From: Lentinus brumalis
Taxonomy: Eukaryota > Basidiomycota > Agaricomycetes > Polyporales > Polyporaceae
Length of the DNA: 64,000 nt
Direction: 5' to 3'
Assembly (NCBI GenBank): GCA_001792895.1
Contig: MARA01000047.1
Span: 219,806 to 283,805 of the forward strand
This document shows, in pieces, positions 21,031 through 31,945 of this stretch (its first letter is position 1; each line of letters starts with the position of its first letter). The position numbers and the translations under genes were made by a program. A model generated the notes under the pieces. It did not search any database, had not been told where the DNA came from, and saw only the letters and a program-made list of their open reading frames with translations.

Positions 21031-22961
21031 GTACGTATCACTGCTGCGAAGTATATCCCAAAGGACTAACCGCACCCTTACAGGCTTCTATAACTTGCGC
21101 CCTCCGACACGCATATGCTCGGACCCCAGATGCACGAAGAAACGCTCTCGTCTTGTGGACGATAGCTATGGTGTGAAGGCGTCCGTGCTCGGGGAGGCAC
21201 GGTCACACGACGTGATGATATTCACGCGCGACTTAGGCCCGGTCCCAGCGAAGGCAACGTCGCTGTACTGCCGTGGTACGTGCATGACACGCCGCTCATC
21301 GTTGTCGTCGCTGATCTATTTGCGCAGGTTGCCACACGCGGTACTATCACAACTACTTCGTGCACGACCAAGCGTCTACTCGGACGTACTACGCAGGCAC
21401 TGTCCCCCATTCATACAAATCGCGCAACACTTCTATATAGCCAGCGACGTATGCGAAGATATCGCAAACTCGATGGTCCTGTCATGGTGCGTCGTATGCA
21501 CTGCTTAGTGGTCTGTACTCACATATTGATTCAGGACATCTGCGACCAACGCAGCGGAGATCTACAACCTCGCCGAACGTCCAGATGAACTCGCCGCTGA
21601 ACTCCAGCTGGACTCGAAGCTGTCGAAGCAGCTGTCTACGGAGCAAGCCTGGGATGCTTTCTTCACGTACTCGCTCCTCCTCCATCACGAGGAGTATGGT
21701 ACGGCCCTGGCACTCGACCACAACGCGCCGACACACGCAGAGCGCCTTCGCCCAGCGCTGCAAGCTCGGAACATCTTGATGGTTGGGCCGGGCCAGGAGG
21801 AGTGGTCGCATGCCTGTGACCTATGTTGCTGGGTCCATGAGAATGACCACGGCGAGACAGGTGCGTCGTATTATATTGCTCATATCCGCGACTACACTGA
21901 CACACAAATAGTTGCTGTACGATCTGTCGTGACTGACGGCGTGACGGTCGGACATCCATGCTGCGGCTGCCATGATTGCAAGGAGCCGATTATCCGCAAG
22001 AAGGGCGCGCGGTACTGTGCAAAGCATGCTCACCTGGAGCTCAAGTGCTCAGTCGTCGAGTGCAGCGAGCTCGCTGAGGTGGGATTCAAGACATGCTCCG
22101 CCCCGTCGCACCGGTCCGTCGAGACCCACTATCAACTGAAAGGCAAGGCTATGTTCCAGCTGCGGGAACGATGGAACGAGTGAACGAATCGCGTGGTCAT
22201 ATTGGCACTCACCCGCAGCCGTTCACTACAAGCACCGTTCCAGCAGCAGCCGGCACAGATGCGGAGGAGTTCGGGATGTTCGACGACGGTGAGATCGAGT
22301 GTGAGGAGAAGTCCTCTGACGGCAACCGCAAGGTGAAGGCCTTACTCGGGCGTCGACATACGCACAATGAAGAGCTGTGCGTATGTTCATGCGGTGTTGT
22401 GCTTGGCCGCGCGACCTTCTTTGGCTCAGAGGCCGTCAACGGTGTCCTAGTAAGTCGTAATTCTCTTGGTGCAATAGCGTACTTACTTGCTCCCTCCCTC
22501 AGCAATTCTGGCGTGTTCTCTTCCCAACCAAGAGATCCCAGCCCCAGGTCCACTGGCACGACCAGAATTGCCGACTTCGTCTCATGCTCAACAACAAGGA
22601 CCAGGCGACACGTGATTTCTTCGCGCACTGTGCGCTGCCAGTGGACGTGTTCCACTTCAAGTGCAAGCACAAGGCAACCGACGTCGAGTGCAACCTACAC
22701 TGTAACCCATACAACTGGCCGGAGTTGCACACCCCAGACGGCAAGTGGCGCTTCAATTCGTCGGCTGCCGAGCAAACAAACGCATGGTTCTGCAAGTACC
22801 ACGCCATCGTACGTGAGATGGACGTAGATAGGTACAATTTTTTTCTTGACGAGATGATCAAACGGCGGAACCGTTTGACAGTCCAGAAACTCCGCGAGAA
22901 GGGGCATCACCCTTATCGCATTCCACGTGACTTCCTTCTCCAGAACAACGACGATGCGTAG

Positions 22962-23434
22962 GCTTGCGAGCAGTGCGAGCAGTGTATGTATGCACACAGG
23001 TAGCTCATATGTGCATCCACAAGTGCAGGGGAATATGAGGAGGCCGTCAGCTCCTCGACCTCAACAACTTGATCACACTGTTGTTATGCATGTACTTATG
23101 GAACTAGTAAGTAATGTCTACTTACCCGTCAATAGGCGCCGAACCGACCGTCTGACGGTGAGACCTCTGCAGGGTGGGGCATTAATTGCTAAGAGAGACT
23201 GACTTCACCACGCGGTAGGGTAGGTAATGAGCTACCACTCTAGGGTAAAACTCTCCAACTTTATAGAAATTTGGAGACATGAGAGAGGGACGAAGATGCT
23301 GGTGACTTACGAACTTTGTACGGTGCTGAAGAGGTGATATTATAGTTGAGTAAGTAAAGTAAGTACAACGATAGTTAAGAAGTAAGTATGACAATAGTTA
23401 CGGCAATAGTGATACTGTAACTTCAGTCCTGAGT
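22962..23434. other. Spacer between convergent genes of the outer element
   Basis: 473 bp between the end of the CxC5/CxC6 gene and the end of the RTC4-domain gene. Relatively AT-rich, with short iterations of AAGTAAGTA near 23350-23365. No gene is seen. Confidence 0.5.
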
Positions 23435-26400
23435 CTACTCGTCATCAGACATAAGCTCGTATACCTCGCGGCCGTCTTCGTCCACCCTCTTGACGAAGCC
23501 TCTCATCTCGTCCGACACTGTGAGAAGCATAGGAGGGACAGCCCCTGCCTCTGCCTCCTCCTCCACTTTGATTGTCGGCAAAGCCAAAGGACTTGGAGAG
23601 TCCTCGATCAGGATAGGAGACTCCGGCCACTGTGGACCCAAGACATCTCTGGGTACCTCGACGTCCTCCAGCTTGACAGCAGTCACCACTTGTTGAGGCC
23701 CCAAGGTCGCCGCGGCCGTAGTCTCGGAGCTGCGATTCTTCGGCACAGGCCGAGGACGTGGGCGAGGAGGGGGAAAGAGAGACACTCCTGCTGAGGAGCA
23801 AGTCGAGCAACGCTCGTGTGTAATGGCTTCAAGGCGGGCCAGGTGAGTCCTGACTTCATGCGCGGCCATTAGGACGGGAAGACCCTCTGATGCGGCTTCG
23901 ATGTCGGGGTCGTAGTCCTCAGCAGGAAAAACGGCCTTGCCGTGCTTGTGACTTGCCCGGAGGACGTCGAGCGCGCTCTCCAAATCGCAGTTGCGATCAT
24001 CTCCGATGAGGCGAGCGGTGAGCTCCGGGAGGAGAACATCTGCGATGATGGTGTCGGTGTCGAGACCATGAGTGAGGACACGAGAGCAATCGAGCGCATG
24101 CTTGAAAAGGCGGATCAGAACCTCCAATATGATTTGGTAACCCTTCTCGCCATAGCTGCGCAAACTCGTTAGCATGTCGTGAGGTCTCTAGACAAAGTAC
24201 TCACTAGCCTGCCGTAGCGTTTTGCATGTTCATGAATCTCGAGCGTACCCCTGCGTTAGGCTTGTATGTCTTCTGTACATCGACAAAGATAGGATTGGAG
24301 TGAGGATTGCGAAGAACCTCTATGAGGGCAGGTAGGATGGACAGGATCCGTGCGGGCAGACGAACGAAGTCCAGGTCAACCGGGTACAACTCAGAACCCG
24401 CAGTCTGCGCTTGACGTGCAAGCAAAGAGAGCCGTTGGTGCGCAGAGCAGTAGGGGATAAAATGGTTCGCAAATTCGCCATAGTTCATGGGCTCACGGTG
24501 TGCTGGGTTCTCGTCCAACGCGTCTGGGTAGGACATCGTGAAGAGCTTCTGGCGCTGTGCAACCAGGGTGGTCGGAAGCAACTCCGGCATCCTCAGGTCG
24601 CAGAACTCGCACAGTGGAGGAATAGAGAGACCTACGGCCTCATCAACGTCGGCATCCGGATCGTCCTCCAACTCAGCAAGCTCCTCTGCTGCCAAGCTCA
24701 CCTCATGCTCGTCCTGGTCTGCACGCGACACCTGCTTGGGGGGCTCGGAGGAGGGTGGACGTGTCGATGGATCGGGCTCGGGTTCAAGATATTCCAGATC
24801 ATCGTGGGTAGCGGGAGGTCCGACAGCAGTGAGTGTGGGCGAGCATCTGGGCAGAGAAGCTGGAGAGGATGTGGAAGCGGAGGGAAGCTTGGGGACCACA
24901 GAGCTTGAAGCGGACAGGTTTGGAGGAGGTGAGAGGCTAGTGTTGTCCTCGTCAGAGCTCAACGAGAGCTCTCCACCTGCCTGGAGCGCAGCGATGAACA
25001 AAGACCAGCTGCCTTTGGGCTCGTTGCCATACTCTAGAAACCGCTCACGAAGAGCTGCGGGTGCTTCACGAAGTTGCAGGCGGTGCTGGTAGAACGTCCC
25101 GTTCACATACTTCAGACCGAATACTTTGTTGAACGCTTCGGGAGTTGTCTTGACCTTGCGTGCCTCAATAAGAGTGTCCATCGCATCGAAACCACACTTG
25201 AGCTGGCTGACAGTGAAGCCGAAGGGGAATTCTGGTTTCATACGGCTCCGCGACGCTGTGCCCTGTACGATAGTGCCATGTGTCCTCGAGGCTGCTCGGG
25301 AGCCTGACATGTTCGATGGTCTGGCAGCAGGAGAGCTGGCGCAAGGCCTCGGGGGTGTCTGAGCGGAGAAGTCAGGAGGTCAGTACACATAGCGCTATAC
25401 AGGACAGGTACGTACTTGACGCAAGGCCACCGGTGTGCTCGATGTCTGCTGGGTGGGGACATTCTCAAGCTTCTCTGTGCGAGCAGTCTTTCGGCGAGGA
25501 CCGTCAAGCTCTGATTGAGCAGGCCGCTTACGCATGTGGCCTGTCAACTCAAGTTCAAGCTCGCTGTCGAGGTCGACGCAGTCAGAGTCGGACCAGACCA
25601 CATCTATGTTGCCGCAGAAGAGACGGATGAAGAGCCGGGGTGGGTTATCATTGCTTCGTCGTGCGGAGGTGATCTCGAGGGATGTCTGCGCGCTCTGCAT
25701 GGTCCAATACCGCTGAGGGAGCTGAGCCGAGTTGAGAACCTCGACAACAGTATTGCTGTCAAAGTTCAAATGCTTGACGAGATACGGAACTTTGAGGAGT
25801 TCGACATGGGGAAAGGTTTCGACCTCGACATTGAGGCGGACTGGAGGCTTTCCGGCCTGTGTGTTCCTCAGCATGAGCACTAGAACATCGGCCGGGAAGA
25901 CATCGACAATGAACGAGGACTCACAGTATGCCAGACTAACAGGAGCACCGTGCGGAGACGTGCTTGAGCGAGCTCCTGCACACTCCTCTTCACATTGCGT
26001 ACGTCTGCCCGCTGGTTATGAGCACCGTTATGAGCGGTTGCCCAGATTGGACCGATCGGCATTGAGAGCCCCGGCTTAGGGCCACGCTGGGTCGGCGGGC
26101 GCGCAGGTGCTGTCGCTGTGCTGCCAACAGTGGGAGCAGTGACGTGAAGCGACACAGACCCGGACGGCAATGAAGGCGTAGGAGGGGGTGGAGCAGGGGC
26201 AGGAGGTGCAGATGATGACGAAGGTGACGGCAGGGCGTCGGAGCGGGCGGCAGAAGTGCTTGGAAGAACCCGAGGAGGCGAGACAGGAGGAGGAGGTACC
26301 GCGCGAGCTGACTGAGCGGCGAGGATGAGACTTTGCAGGGAATGGATCTGCTGAAGTGCTGTGGCATCGAGGGACTGCGGCGTGCTTGGGAGGCGGTTAT

Positions 26401-26991
26401 GGATAACCGGGCCATAGTCTGCAATGTTGCCAGCAAACTCCCCTTCATAACCCCATGTAGCGTGCTCCGAGCAGGCGAAACGCGGCGTGCGAGTGCGAGC
26501 TGCATCAGCGGAGGCCTGGATACAGTGTGGTTTGCAGTACCGACTGACACATGAGGAGTTGCACTTCAGCGGTTGACCGCCCTTCTTTTGAGTGCACCCA
26601 CCCGGCCATTGGCAGCGGTCGCCGATGTCGCTACGGAAGAATGGGATGGGGGGCGCCAGATGCAGCTCAGCACCCTCAGGTGTCAGTTGGGCAGGATGTG
26701 CGAGGGGATTTCCAAGCCGGTCGATGTGTCGGTGAAGAAATCTCTTCGCATCATTAAAAGCAAAGGATGGGGTGTAAGTCTGCGTCCAATGACAGTTCTT
26801 ATCGATGCACTAAGCAGGTGTCAGCATAAGTAAGTCTCGGACGAGTGACATAGACATACCCGAAGGCAGATCATGCCTCGCTTCTCTAAGGCTTTTGACC
26901 CGTGGTGTACTCTCCATTGAACAGGCCCGTCGCACTTGCCGCAGTATGTCGCATACTGTGTGATTATTGGATCGACAACGAGTGGCAGCAT
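23435..26991 (-). CDS. RTC4-like domain protein carried by outer element
   Basis: Exon 1 (MLPLVVDPIITQYATYCGKC) and the next exon (CVDKNCHWTQTY, intron near 26853-26804) form a Cys cluster resembling a GRF-type finger. A second cluster follows (CQWPGGC...CNSSCVSRYCKPHC). Then come a Pro-rich linker and a segment VFPADVLVLMLRN...VEVETFPHVELLKVPYLVKHL. The C-terminus matches the RTC4 domain: PLCEFCDLRMPELLP, FIPYCSAHQRLSLL, then GYYGEKGYQ (rebuilt across the intron 24224-24175) and LLPELTARLIGDD. Yeast Rtc4 is linked by name to telomere capping, and many agaricomycetes have expanded copies. Frame near 25990 is uncertain. Position between the inverted ends implies it is cargo. Confidence 0.7.
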
Positions 26992-27063
26992 CGGGGTAGA
27001 GGACTTGCAGTAGCGGGACTTGGTCGCATCACCGAGACTCCAGAATATATGATAGCAGAAGAC

Positions 27064-27111
27064 TGTGGCCGACGCTTTGACAGACATCGTGCAGCCAAAG
27101 CGTCGGCCACA
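27064..27111. repeat. Perfect 16-bp inverted repeat in right subterminal region
   Basis: TGTGGCCGACGCTTTG (27064-27079) is the exact complement of 27096-27111, with a 16-nt loop. It lies between the RTC4-gene start (26991) and the right end of the outer element (27300). Its arm word GACGCTTTGG also occurs at 4026-4035 in the left subterminal region, so it may bind the element's transposase. Confidence 0.6.
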
Positions 27112-27257
27112 TTTCGTGGTCAAAGCGATGGGCGGGAAGCCCAAGCGGTGGCGGGCAAAGCGTTGAGCGCAGTGGCGGGACGTCGGGCGAGGCGTTACGG
27201 GAGTGGCTCTGGGCGTGACTTCACAGACGCTGAGATTGGTGGCGTGGAGTTTCCGCC

Positions 27258-27308
27258 GGAGCTCTCCGTGGAGAGCGCTCCCCGTGGGTCGGACACTCTG
27301 CGTCCATC
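27258..27308. repeat. Right TIR and TSD of outer element
   Basis: GGAGCTCTCCGTGGAGAG (27258-27275) is the complement of 3900-3917. The end CGGACACTCTG pairs with the left terminus, and CGTCCATC (27301-27308) is the target duplication with one mismatch. Confidence 0.65.
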
Positions 27309-28177
27309 ATGCTTCATGTGTATACCTATCAGCAGCGCTAAGCTGATATATATCATGGCAAGTCGCCAGCGCACCATCGCGACGAAAAGCGGGTGGCTGA
27401 TCGCCACACCGTCGTTGCCAGACCTCCTGACGGAGACGAGACTTGAGCATTGGAGCGCCTCATAGACGCCACAGCTAGTCCTGGTAACGAATCAGACATC
27501 CAACTATATGTGAACACTCACCGCCAATGATCAGGATTCAGCATGGACGATCGGCCAGCAGCCTCGGGCTTGAGGGAAGACCTGCCCCACTGGCAGTAGG
27601 TGAGCTCAAGCGCAAAGATGTAGGGTTAGTCCATTCAGCTTCAAAAGCAAGCGACCACGTCAGCAACGCGTCTGAATACTTGGGGCGTGAATTCTCCATG
27701 CAAGGACGGAAGGAGGAGGCGAACGAATTCAGCGCGATCGGAAAGCCGACTGTAGGCGCTCGACATAGCCACATTGCGTTATCTAATAAATCTGTTCTCT
27801 GTTATCTTATCAGATACCATGTTTCAAGACCGGGACTTGAAGCTTTGAAGTTTAACTTCAACAGATTTAACACTGTACTCACGTTAAAAGCTCACTGTGC
27901 TGGTTCGACCGAATCCCTGAGATTGTGCATGTGAGGGAGTCCGGAATTAATACGACACGTACTTGATGTAAAGGCGGCGATTACTTAGTAAAGTACTTAA
28001 TCTGGCGGTAGGCGCTCAGATGGAATGTACTTATGTCGAAGGATTGGCCACTACGATTCACACCACCTCCTTCCCACCTCATCCATAACCCTTCCATTCG
28101 CAATCTGTCCTCAGCGTTCGCTTTCACTTTCACAGTGTAATTTGCAGTGTGACCCAGGCTCGTCGGTCGTAGCGAAG
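27309..28177. other. Intergenic stretch, no supported gene
   Basis: A 135-codon plus-strand frame (27527-27934) shows no motif and no typical intron structure. The pyrimidine-rich run at 28060-28140 is likely promoter or leader of the MYND gene. Confidence 0.45.
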
Positions 28178-30462
28178 ATGAACGATGCTCAATTTAAAAC
28201 CATTTACGGGAAGATGATACAGAATCCGAAGGGGGTCGGTGAGTTCACTACCTCCACGTACGCCGGCTCTGACCTCCACGTGTGCCGGTTCTATCGGGTT
28301 GTTAGGTGCTTGCCGCAGCTCGCAAGGGATCACCACCACACATGATGGTCCTAGCCAACACTTGGAGCGATCCTGCAGCGAACATTCCCTACCCGGATGC
28401 TTTGGACGTCTTTCTCGTGCACCTCCAGGAGGACAGGGTACCGAGCACCATGACAGCAAAATTTTCCGACCCTCCCAACCTGGCGTTCACCGCGATGCTC
28501 GGTATCAGCAAGATGGGCGAAATCTTGCCCGAGGACGGCCCTCAGGTGCAACGTATCGTAGAAGCATGGCCGGGTATCTACAAGTGGAGCGTTTACATCT
28601 TTTCATCGCGCATCGAAGGACTCGACAAGATGGAGACACGAAGACGCACCACCCTCGACATCCTCTCTGCGTTCTGGTACTGCATCTGCTTCCGGGACGT
28701 CATCCGCGCCCGGATGATACAGACCCCTGCGACGATCGAGATGGCGACCCGGCTCTGGCTCGAAGAGAACGACGGCCCGCATCAAAAGCGCATCGACATC
28801 CCCGTTGGAACGTGTCTCTTCGGGTGTCTGCTCCGGGAGGCGGGCGCAGAGCAGCTGGACCGCGTCTTGAAGGTCGTCGGCGGGAAGGCAACAGAGGTGG
28901 CGAAGCTCGCCATCATGCGCCTGCAACGCACCCTGAAGGGCCCGGAATACCACTCTAACCATATATCGATGCATATCGACCTCGTCAACTCCCTTTCGAG
29001 ACCTCGGGACCACCCGCTCCGCCACGCGCTGCTGAGTGCGAACGTTATCTGGGTCATCTCCGGCGCCCTCGTCAAAATCTCGGTCCTCATAAACACCACG
29101 CGCAACCCGGGATACATGGACCCGATGCTGGGAGGCTTCGGCTACCTGCGCAACTGTCTAGAGTCGACGGACGGCTTTACCTGGGTGACACAGGCTATCG
29201 ACGCCGGTTTCCTGCAGGCGTACTGCGACTGCAGTCCCTGCTTCGCCGACCTACCGCACGAAGAGTATCAAATGATCGAGGATCTGATGTCGAGGATTCT
29301 GCCGCCATATCTTGTCTACCGTTCCGTCGTTGAGGCCGCGGACTCTGCTCTGAAGAAAATCGAGCGCGGGGCACAGAAAGAGCGTATAGAACGCAGCAGA
29401 GTCAGGGTCCCGTGGGCGAGGTTCGCTCAGCTGGTCCACGACCGCGCACGCATCGTGAAAGCAGCGGAGGAGGCGAAGGGCACCCAGATCACTTGCGACA
29501 ACATGAAGGTGCGTTCTCAGTCGTAGCCGCCGGGGGACCATACTGAAACGTCCTCTGCAGTGCCAGAAGATCCGGACGAAGCAAGAGGTGCGGCGGTGCT
29601 CGGCGTGCCTGACCACGTTCTACTGCTCGAAGGCAAGCTTAGTACTTCTGTCTGCATCGAACATCTGTTGACAGCACCAGGAGTGTCAAGAGGCCGCGTG
29701 GAAGGAGGGCGACCACAAGACCATGTGCAAGCTCAAGCAACGCGCCCGACTCGGTGAGCGTTTATGACGAGGTCTGGAGCTCGTGGCTGAGTGTTTGCAG
29801 AGGGCCACGCGGACAACGTCTCGAAGCGCGACTACCAGTTCCTGCACTACTTGGCCATGTTCGACTCGCGCATGCACATCGGCGAGCTCCGACGCGCCGC
29901 GGCGCACGACTTCCCGAACACACCGCTCACGGAGCTTGTCGTCCTGATCGACCAGTCTGTCGTGCCACCGAAGTATGGCGTGAAGGAGCTCAAGGCGTAC
30001 ACGCTCAACGACCACGTCGTGATTTCAGAGAACGAAGAGGCGCGGAACAGAGCCCTGATCGAGAAGGCGCAGGCGCACCCGGACAAGTACACGATCGTCG
30101 ACATGACAATTGCGGGGGGCGACGCGCTCAACAAGGTCATGACCCTTGCGACAGGCGGTTTCTGGTCCCTCGACTCGGCGGTACCGCATGCGACGCCCGA
30201 CACGGAGAAGGTGAGGCGTCAGCGTAGCTTCGAGAACACCCTGCGCTGGGTGTTCCAGGCTGTGGATGAGCTCGACCAATCAGACCTCAGGCGGCGAATG
30301 AGGCGACTGGGAGTCAAAGTGAGTTCGGGTCATGCTTTGCCCGTGGACGAGTTGACGAGCATTGTGAATAGGGTGGACGGTTCTGAGTACACGGCTGCTA
30401 ACATCTGTATCAACATAATCTACTCAAACACACCCTGCATACTGCTCTGCATACGGCCTTGA
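28178..30462 (+). CDS. MYND-type zinc-finger protein
   Basis: Starts MNDAQFKTIYGKMIQNPKGV. Intron 1 (28239-28318) uses the acceptor TTGCCGCAG, which keeps frame into ARKGSPPHMMVLANTW. A long helical region follows (KMGEILPEDGPQVQRIVEAW, HISMHIDLVNSLSRPRDHPL). The MYND finger is CSACLTTFYCSK-ECQ-AAWKEGDHKTMC, split by introns at 29509-29560 and 29633-29680. The latter is a GC-AG intron. The C-terminal exon (from 29801) is EGHADNVSKRDYQFLHYLAM. The last part may be spliced from about 30319, giving a stop near 30420 instead of 30462. MYND fingers bind proline-rich partners. Such genes are strongly expanded in agaricomycetes, with unknown individual roles. Confidence 0.8.
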
Positions 30463-30533
30463 GGTTCCATTCTCGGTACCTATGCATGACTGCACGACGC
30501 GACACACTGAAGGCGAGAAAGGACGCTTCCGGC

Positions 30534-31945
30534 TCAGTATGCCGAGGGCTTATGCTCCGTTCCTCTACTTTCGCGCCAAGTCTCCGGGCCCTAAGAGCAG
30601 ACAGGTTCAACCGCTTAGCGCACTCTGTGAGTCGTGGAGATAGGCGAGTGCTCCTTACCGTCCTGTTCTTGATGCGCTGATTCTTGATCCTCCTCGTGAA
30701 CCAGTCTTTCGAAGTGGCCCCGGTGTCGTACTTGCCTGGCGGGAGCTTCGCCACCGCGTCTGCGATGATCGAGCTCTGGTCCGCTAGCGGGCGTAGCTTG
30801 ACCGAGTGGCCCGGTCTGGTGAAGAAGACGAGCGACCAGCGTTCGTACTTCCCTTGTTCTTTCGGTGGCGGACTGATGTGATGGCATGTCAGCGGTGGGC
30901 GAATGGGATCGGAGGTAGGACTTACACAACGCGGTGCAGGTTGGAGCGGAGTATACCGCCGCTGAAGATCGTCATGGCGTCCCCGAGGTTGCAGATCGCG
31001 TGTCCCGGGATGGGCTAGTCGAGTGGGTCAGTCCCAAAGTCTTCCAATTCGTGTCTCTCAAATCGACATACCCTGACATATTGCCACTCATTCGTACCAG
31101 GCACCATGACTTGCAGTCCGCCAAGCCGGTTGTGCAGGAACGACTGAGCGTCAGAACAGGTGAGCCCCAATCCCGGAACGCTTCGTCATCGTACTCACCA
31201 AGGAGCCGAAGTCAGTATGCGCTCCGATAGCTGCTTGCTCCTCCGTGATGCCATTCGGCCTAGGAGGGTTCTTGATGCACCGGGCCTCGCTCCCACTCGG
31301 TTCCTCGAGCGGATGTTGCTTCGCCAGCGCGCCCTTGGGCAGCCCGAGCCGGTCGTTGAGTACCTCCATGAGATTGTAGTTCACCTCCAGCGATTTCTGC
31401 ACGAATGGCTTGATGGTGGATTCCATCCGCGCGTTCACGGTGGACGGGTACTCGCGGTGCACCTTGCCCGGCCACGCGAGCGCGTCGTCCTTCGCGACAT
31501 TGATGAATTCCACGGTGTCCAGCGCTCCGCTCTCGTCTGTGGCGTTCGCCCCCGCAGCCTTGTACCTGAGCGCCGCAAGATTAGCAAGCGGGTGGCATGA
31601 TAGACCGCAGACATGCTTACCCGAACGACATCCCCTCGTCGCCCTGCTCGTACTTCATCTTCTCCTCGAGAGGGAGCCTCATCGTCTCTGCGCCCATCTC
31701 GAACATCTGGTCGACTTCCGCGTCAACTCCGTGATTCTTGAGGCTATAGATGCACCGAGTGAGTACATAACAGCGATAGACGATGGAGCGTGTACTTACT
31801 ACCAAAAGCCGAGTTCTGTAGCCGCCTTCCACAGCTGGTCGATCTCGGCTGCATCGCGCTTCAAGATCAGCTCGTAATCGATTACCAGGAGAGGGTGCGT
31901 CGGGACGTCGTCGGGGAACGGAGGGAGGCTCAAGAGACCGGGCAT
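30534..31945 (-). CDS. 2OG-Fe(II) dioxygenase, IPNS/clavaminate-synthase-like (copy A)
   Basis: A seven-exon gene starting MPGLLSLPPFPDDVPTHPLL. Exon boundaries follow GFWY, the DEGMSFG segment, HTDFGSL, a YVR-type motif, NLHRVV and the IKNRT segment. The last exon reads GPETWRESRGTEHKPSAY. Fe ligands are His and Asp in GAHTDFGSL and the distal His in SNLHRVV; RWSLVFF holds the Arg that binds 2-oxoglutarate. The DIOX_N-like N-terminus and about 360-residue size fit the isopenicillin N synthase fold. Substrate unknown. This is one of five paralogs in 21 kb. The minus strand has a TATAAG at 32031-32036, 87 bp upstream. Tail-to-tail with the MYND gene. Confidence 0.85.

Larger units (their letters stand above)
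4131..22961 (+). pseudogene. KDZ-associated CxC5/CxC6 gene, split by inner element
   Basis: Exon 1 (4131-4475) encodes MNLLELNHLLTTHP, then WNDLVQFCDLVWWLKAEIL, the CxC5 N-terminus. The rest lies at 21031-22961. A 53-nt intron (21031-21083) precedes the Cys exon FYNLRPPTRICSDPRC. Next come YCRGCHTRYY, the CxC6 cluster (CCGCHDC...KKGARYC...CSVVEC), and a KDZ-like end with FNSSAAEQTNAWF and YNFFLDEMIKRRN. Introns at 21276-21327, 21487-21534, 21861-21911 and 22450-22502 are canonical. If the insertion and one CGACCTAT copy are ignored, exon 1 splices in frame. Three single-base losses break the frame: near 4169-4171 (C-run), 21404-21408 (C-run) and about 22170. It is therefore dead both by insertion and by frameshift. 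CxC5 and CxC6 are Cys clusters known from KDZ elements. Confidence 0.8.
3875..27300. mobile_element. Outer KDZ-type element with CxC5/6 and RTC4 genes
   Basis: Both ends share an 18-bp inverted repeat, CTCTCCACGGAGAGCTCC (3900-3917 and complement at 27258-27275). It is preceded at equal spacing by GTCCG, and the termini are GAGAACGTCCG and CAGAGTGTCCG. Flanks are CATCCATC (3867-3874) and CGTCCATC (27301-27308), an 8-bp duplication with one mismatch. The word CAAAGCGTC or its complement recurs near both ends (4026-4034, 27071-27104). Without the 16.5-kb inner insertion it would be about 6.9 kb, with two convergent genes: the CxC5/CxC6 gene (plus) and an RTC4-domain gene (minus). The terminal match is short, so the boundaries are well supported but not proven. 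Confidence 0.7.

Noticed and set aside
27527..27934. 135-codon plus-strand frame
   Set aside because: No motif, no intron pattern and composition like intergenic DNA.
28231..28318. G-run frameshift at the first MYND exon
   Set aside because: Using acceptor TTGCCGCAG keeps frame (KGV-ARKGS).
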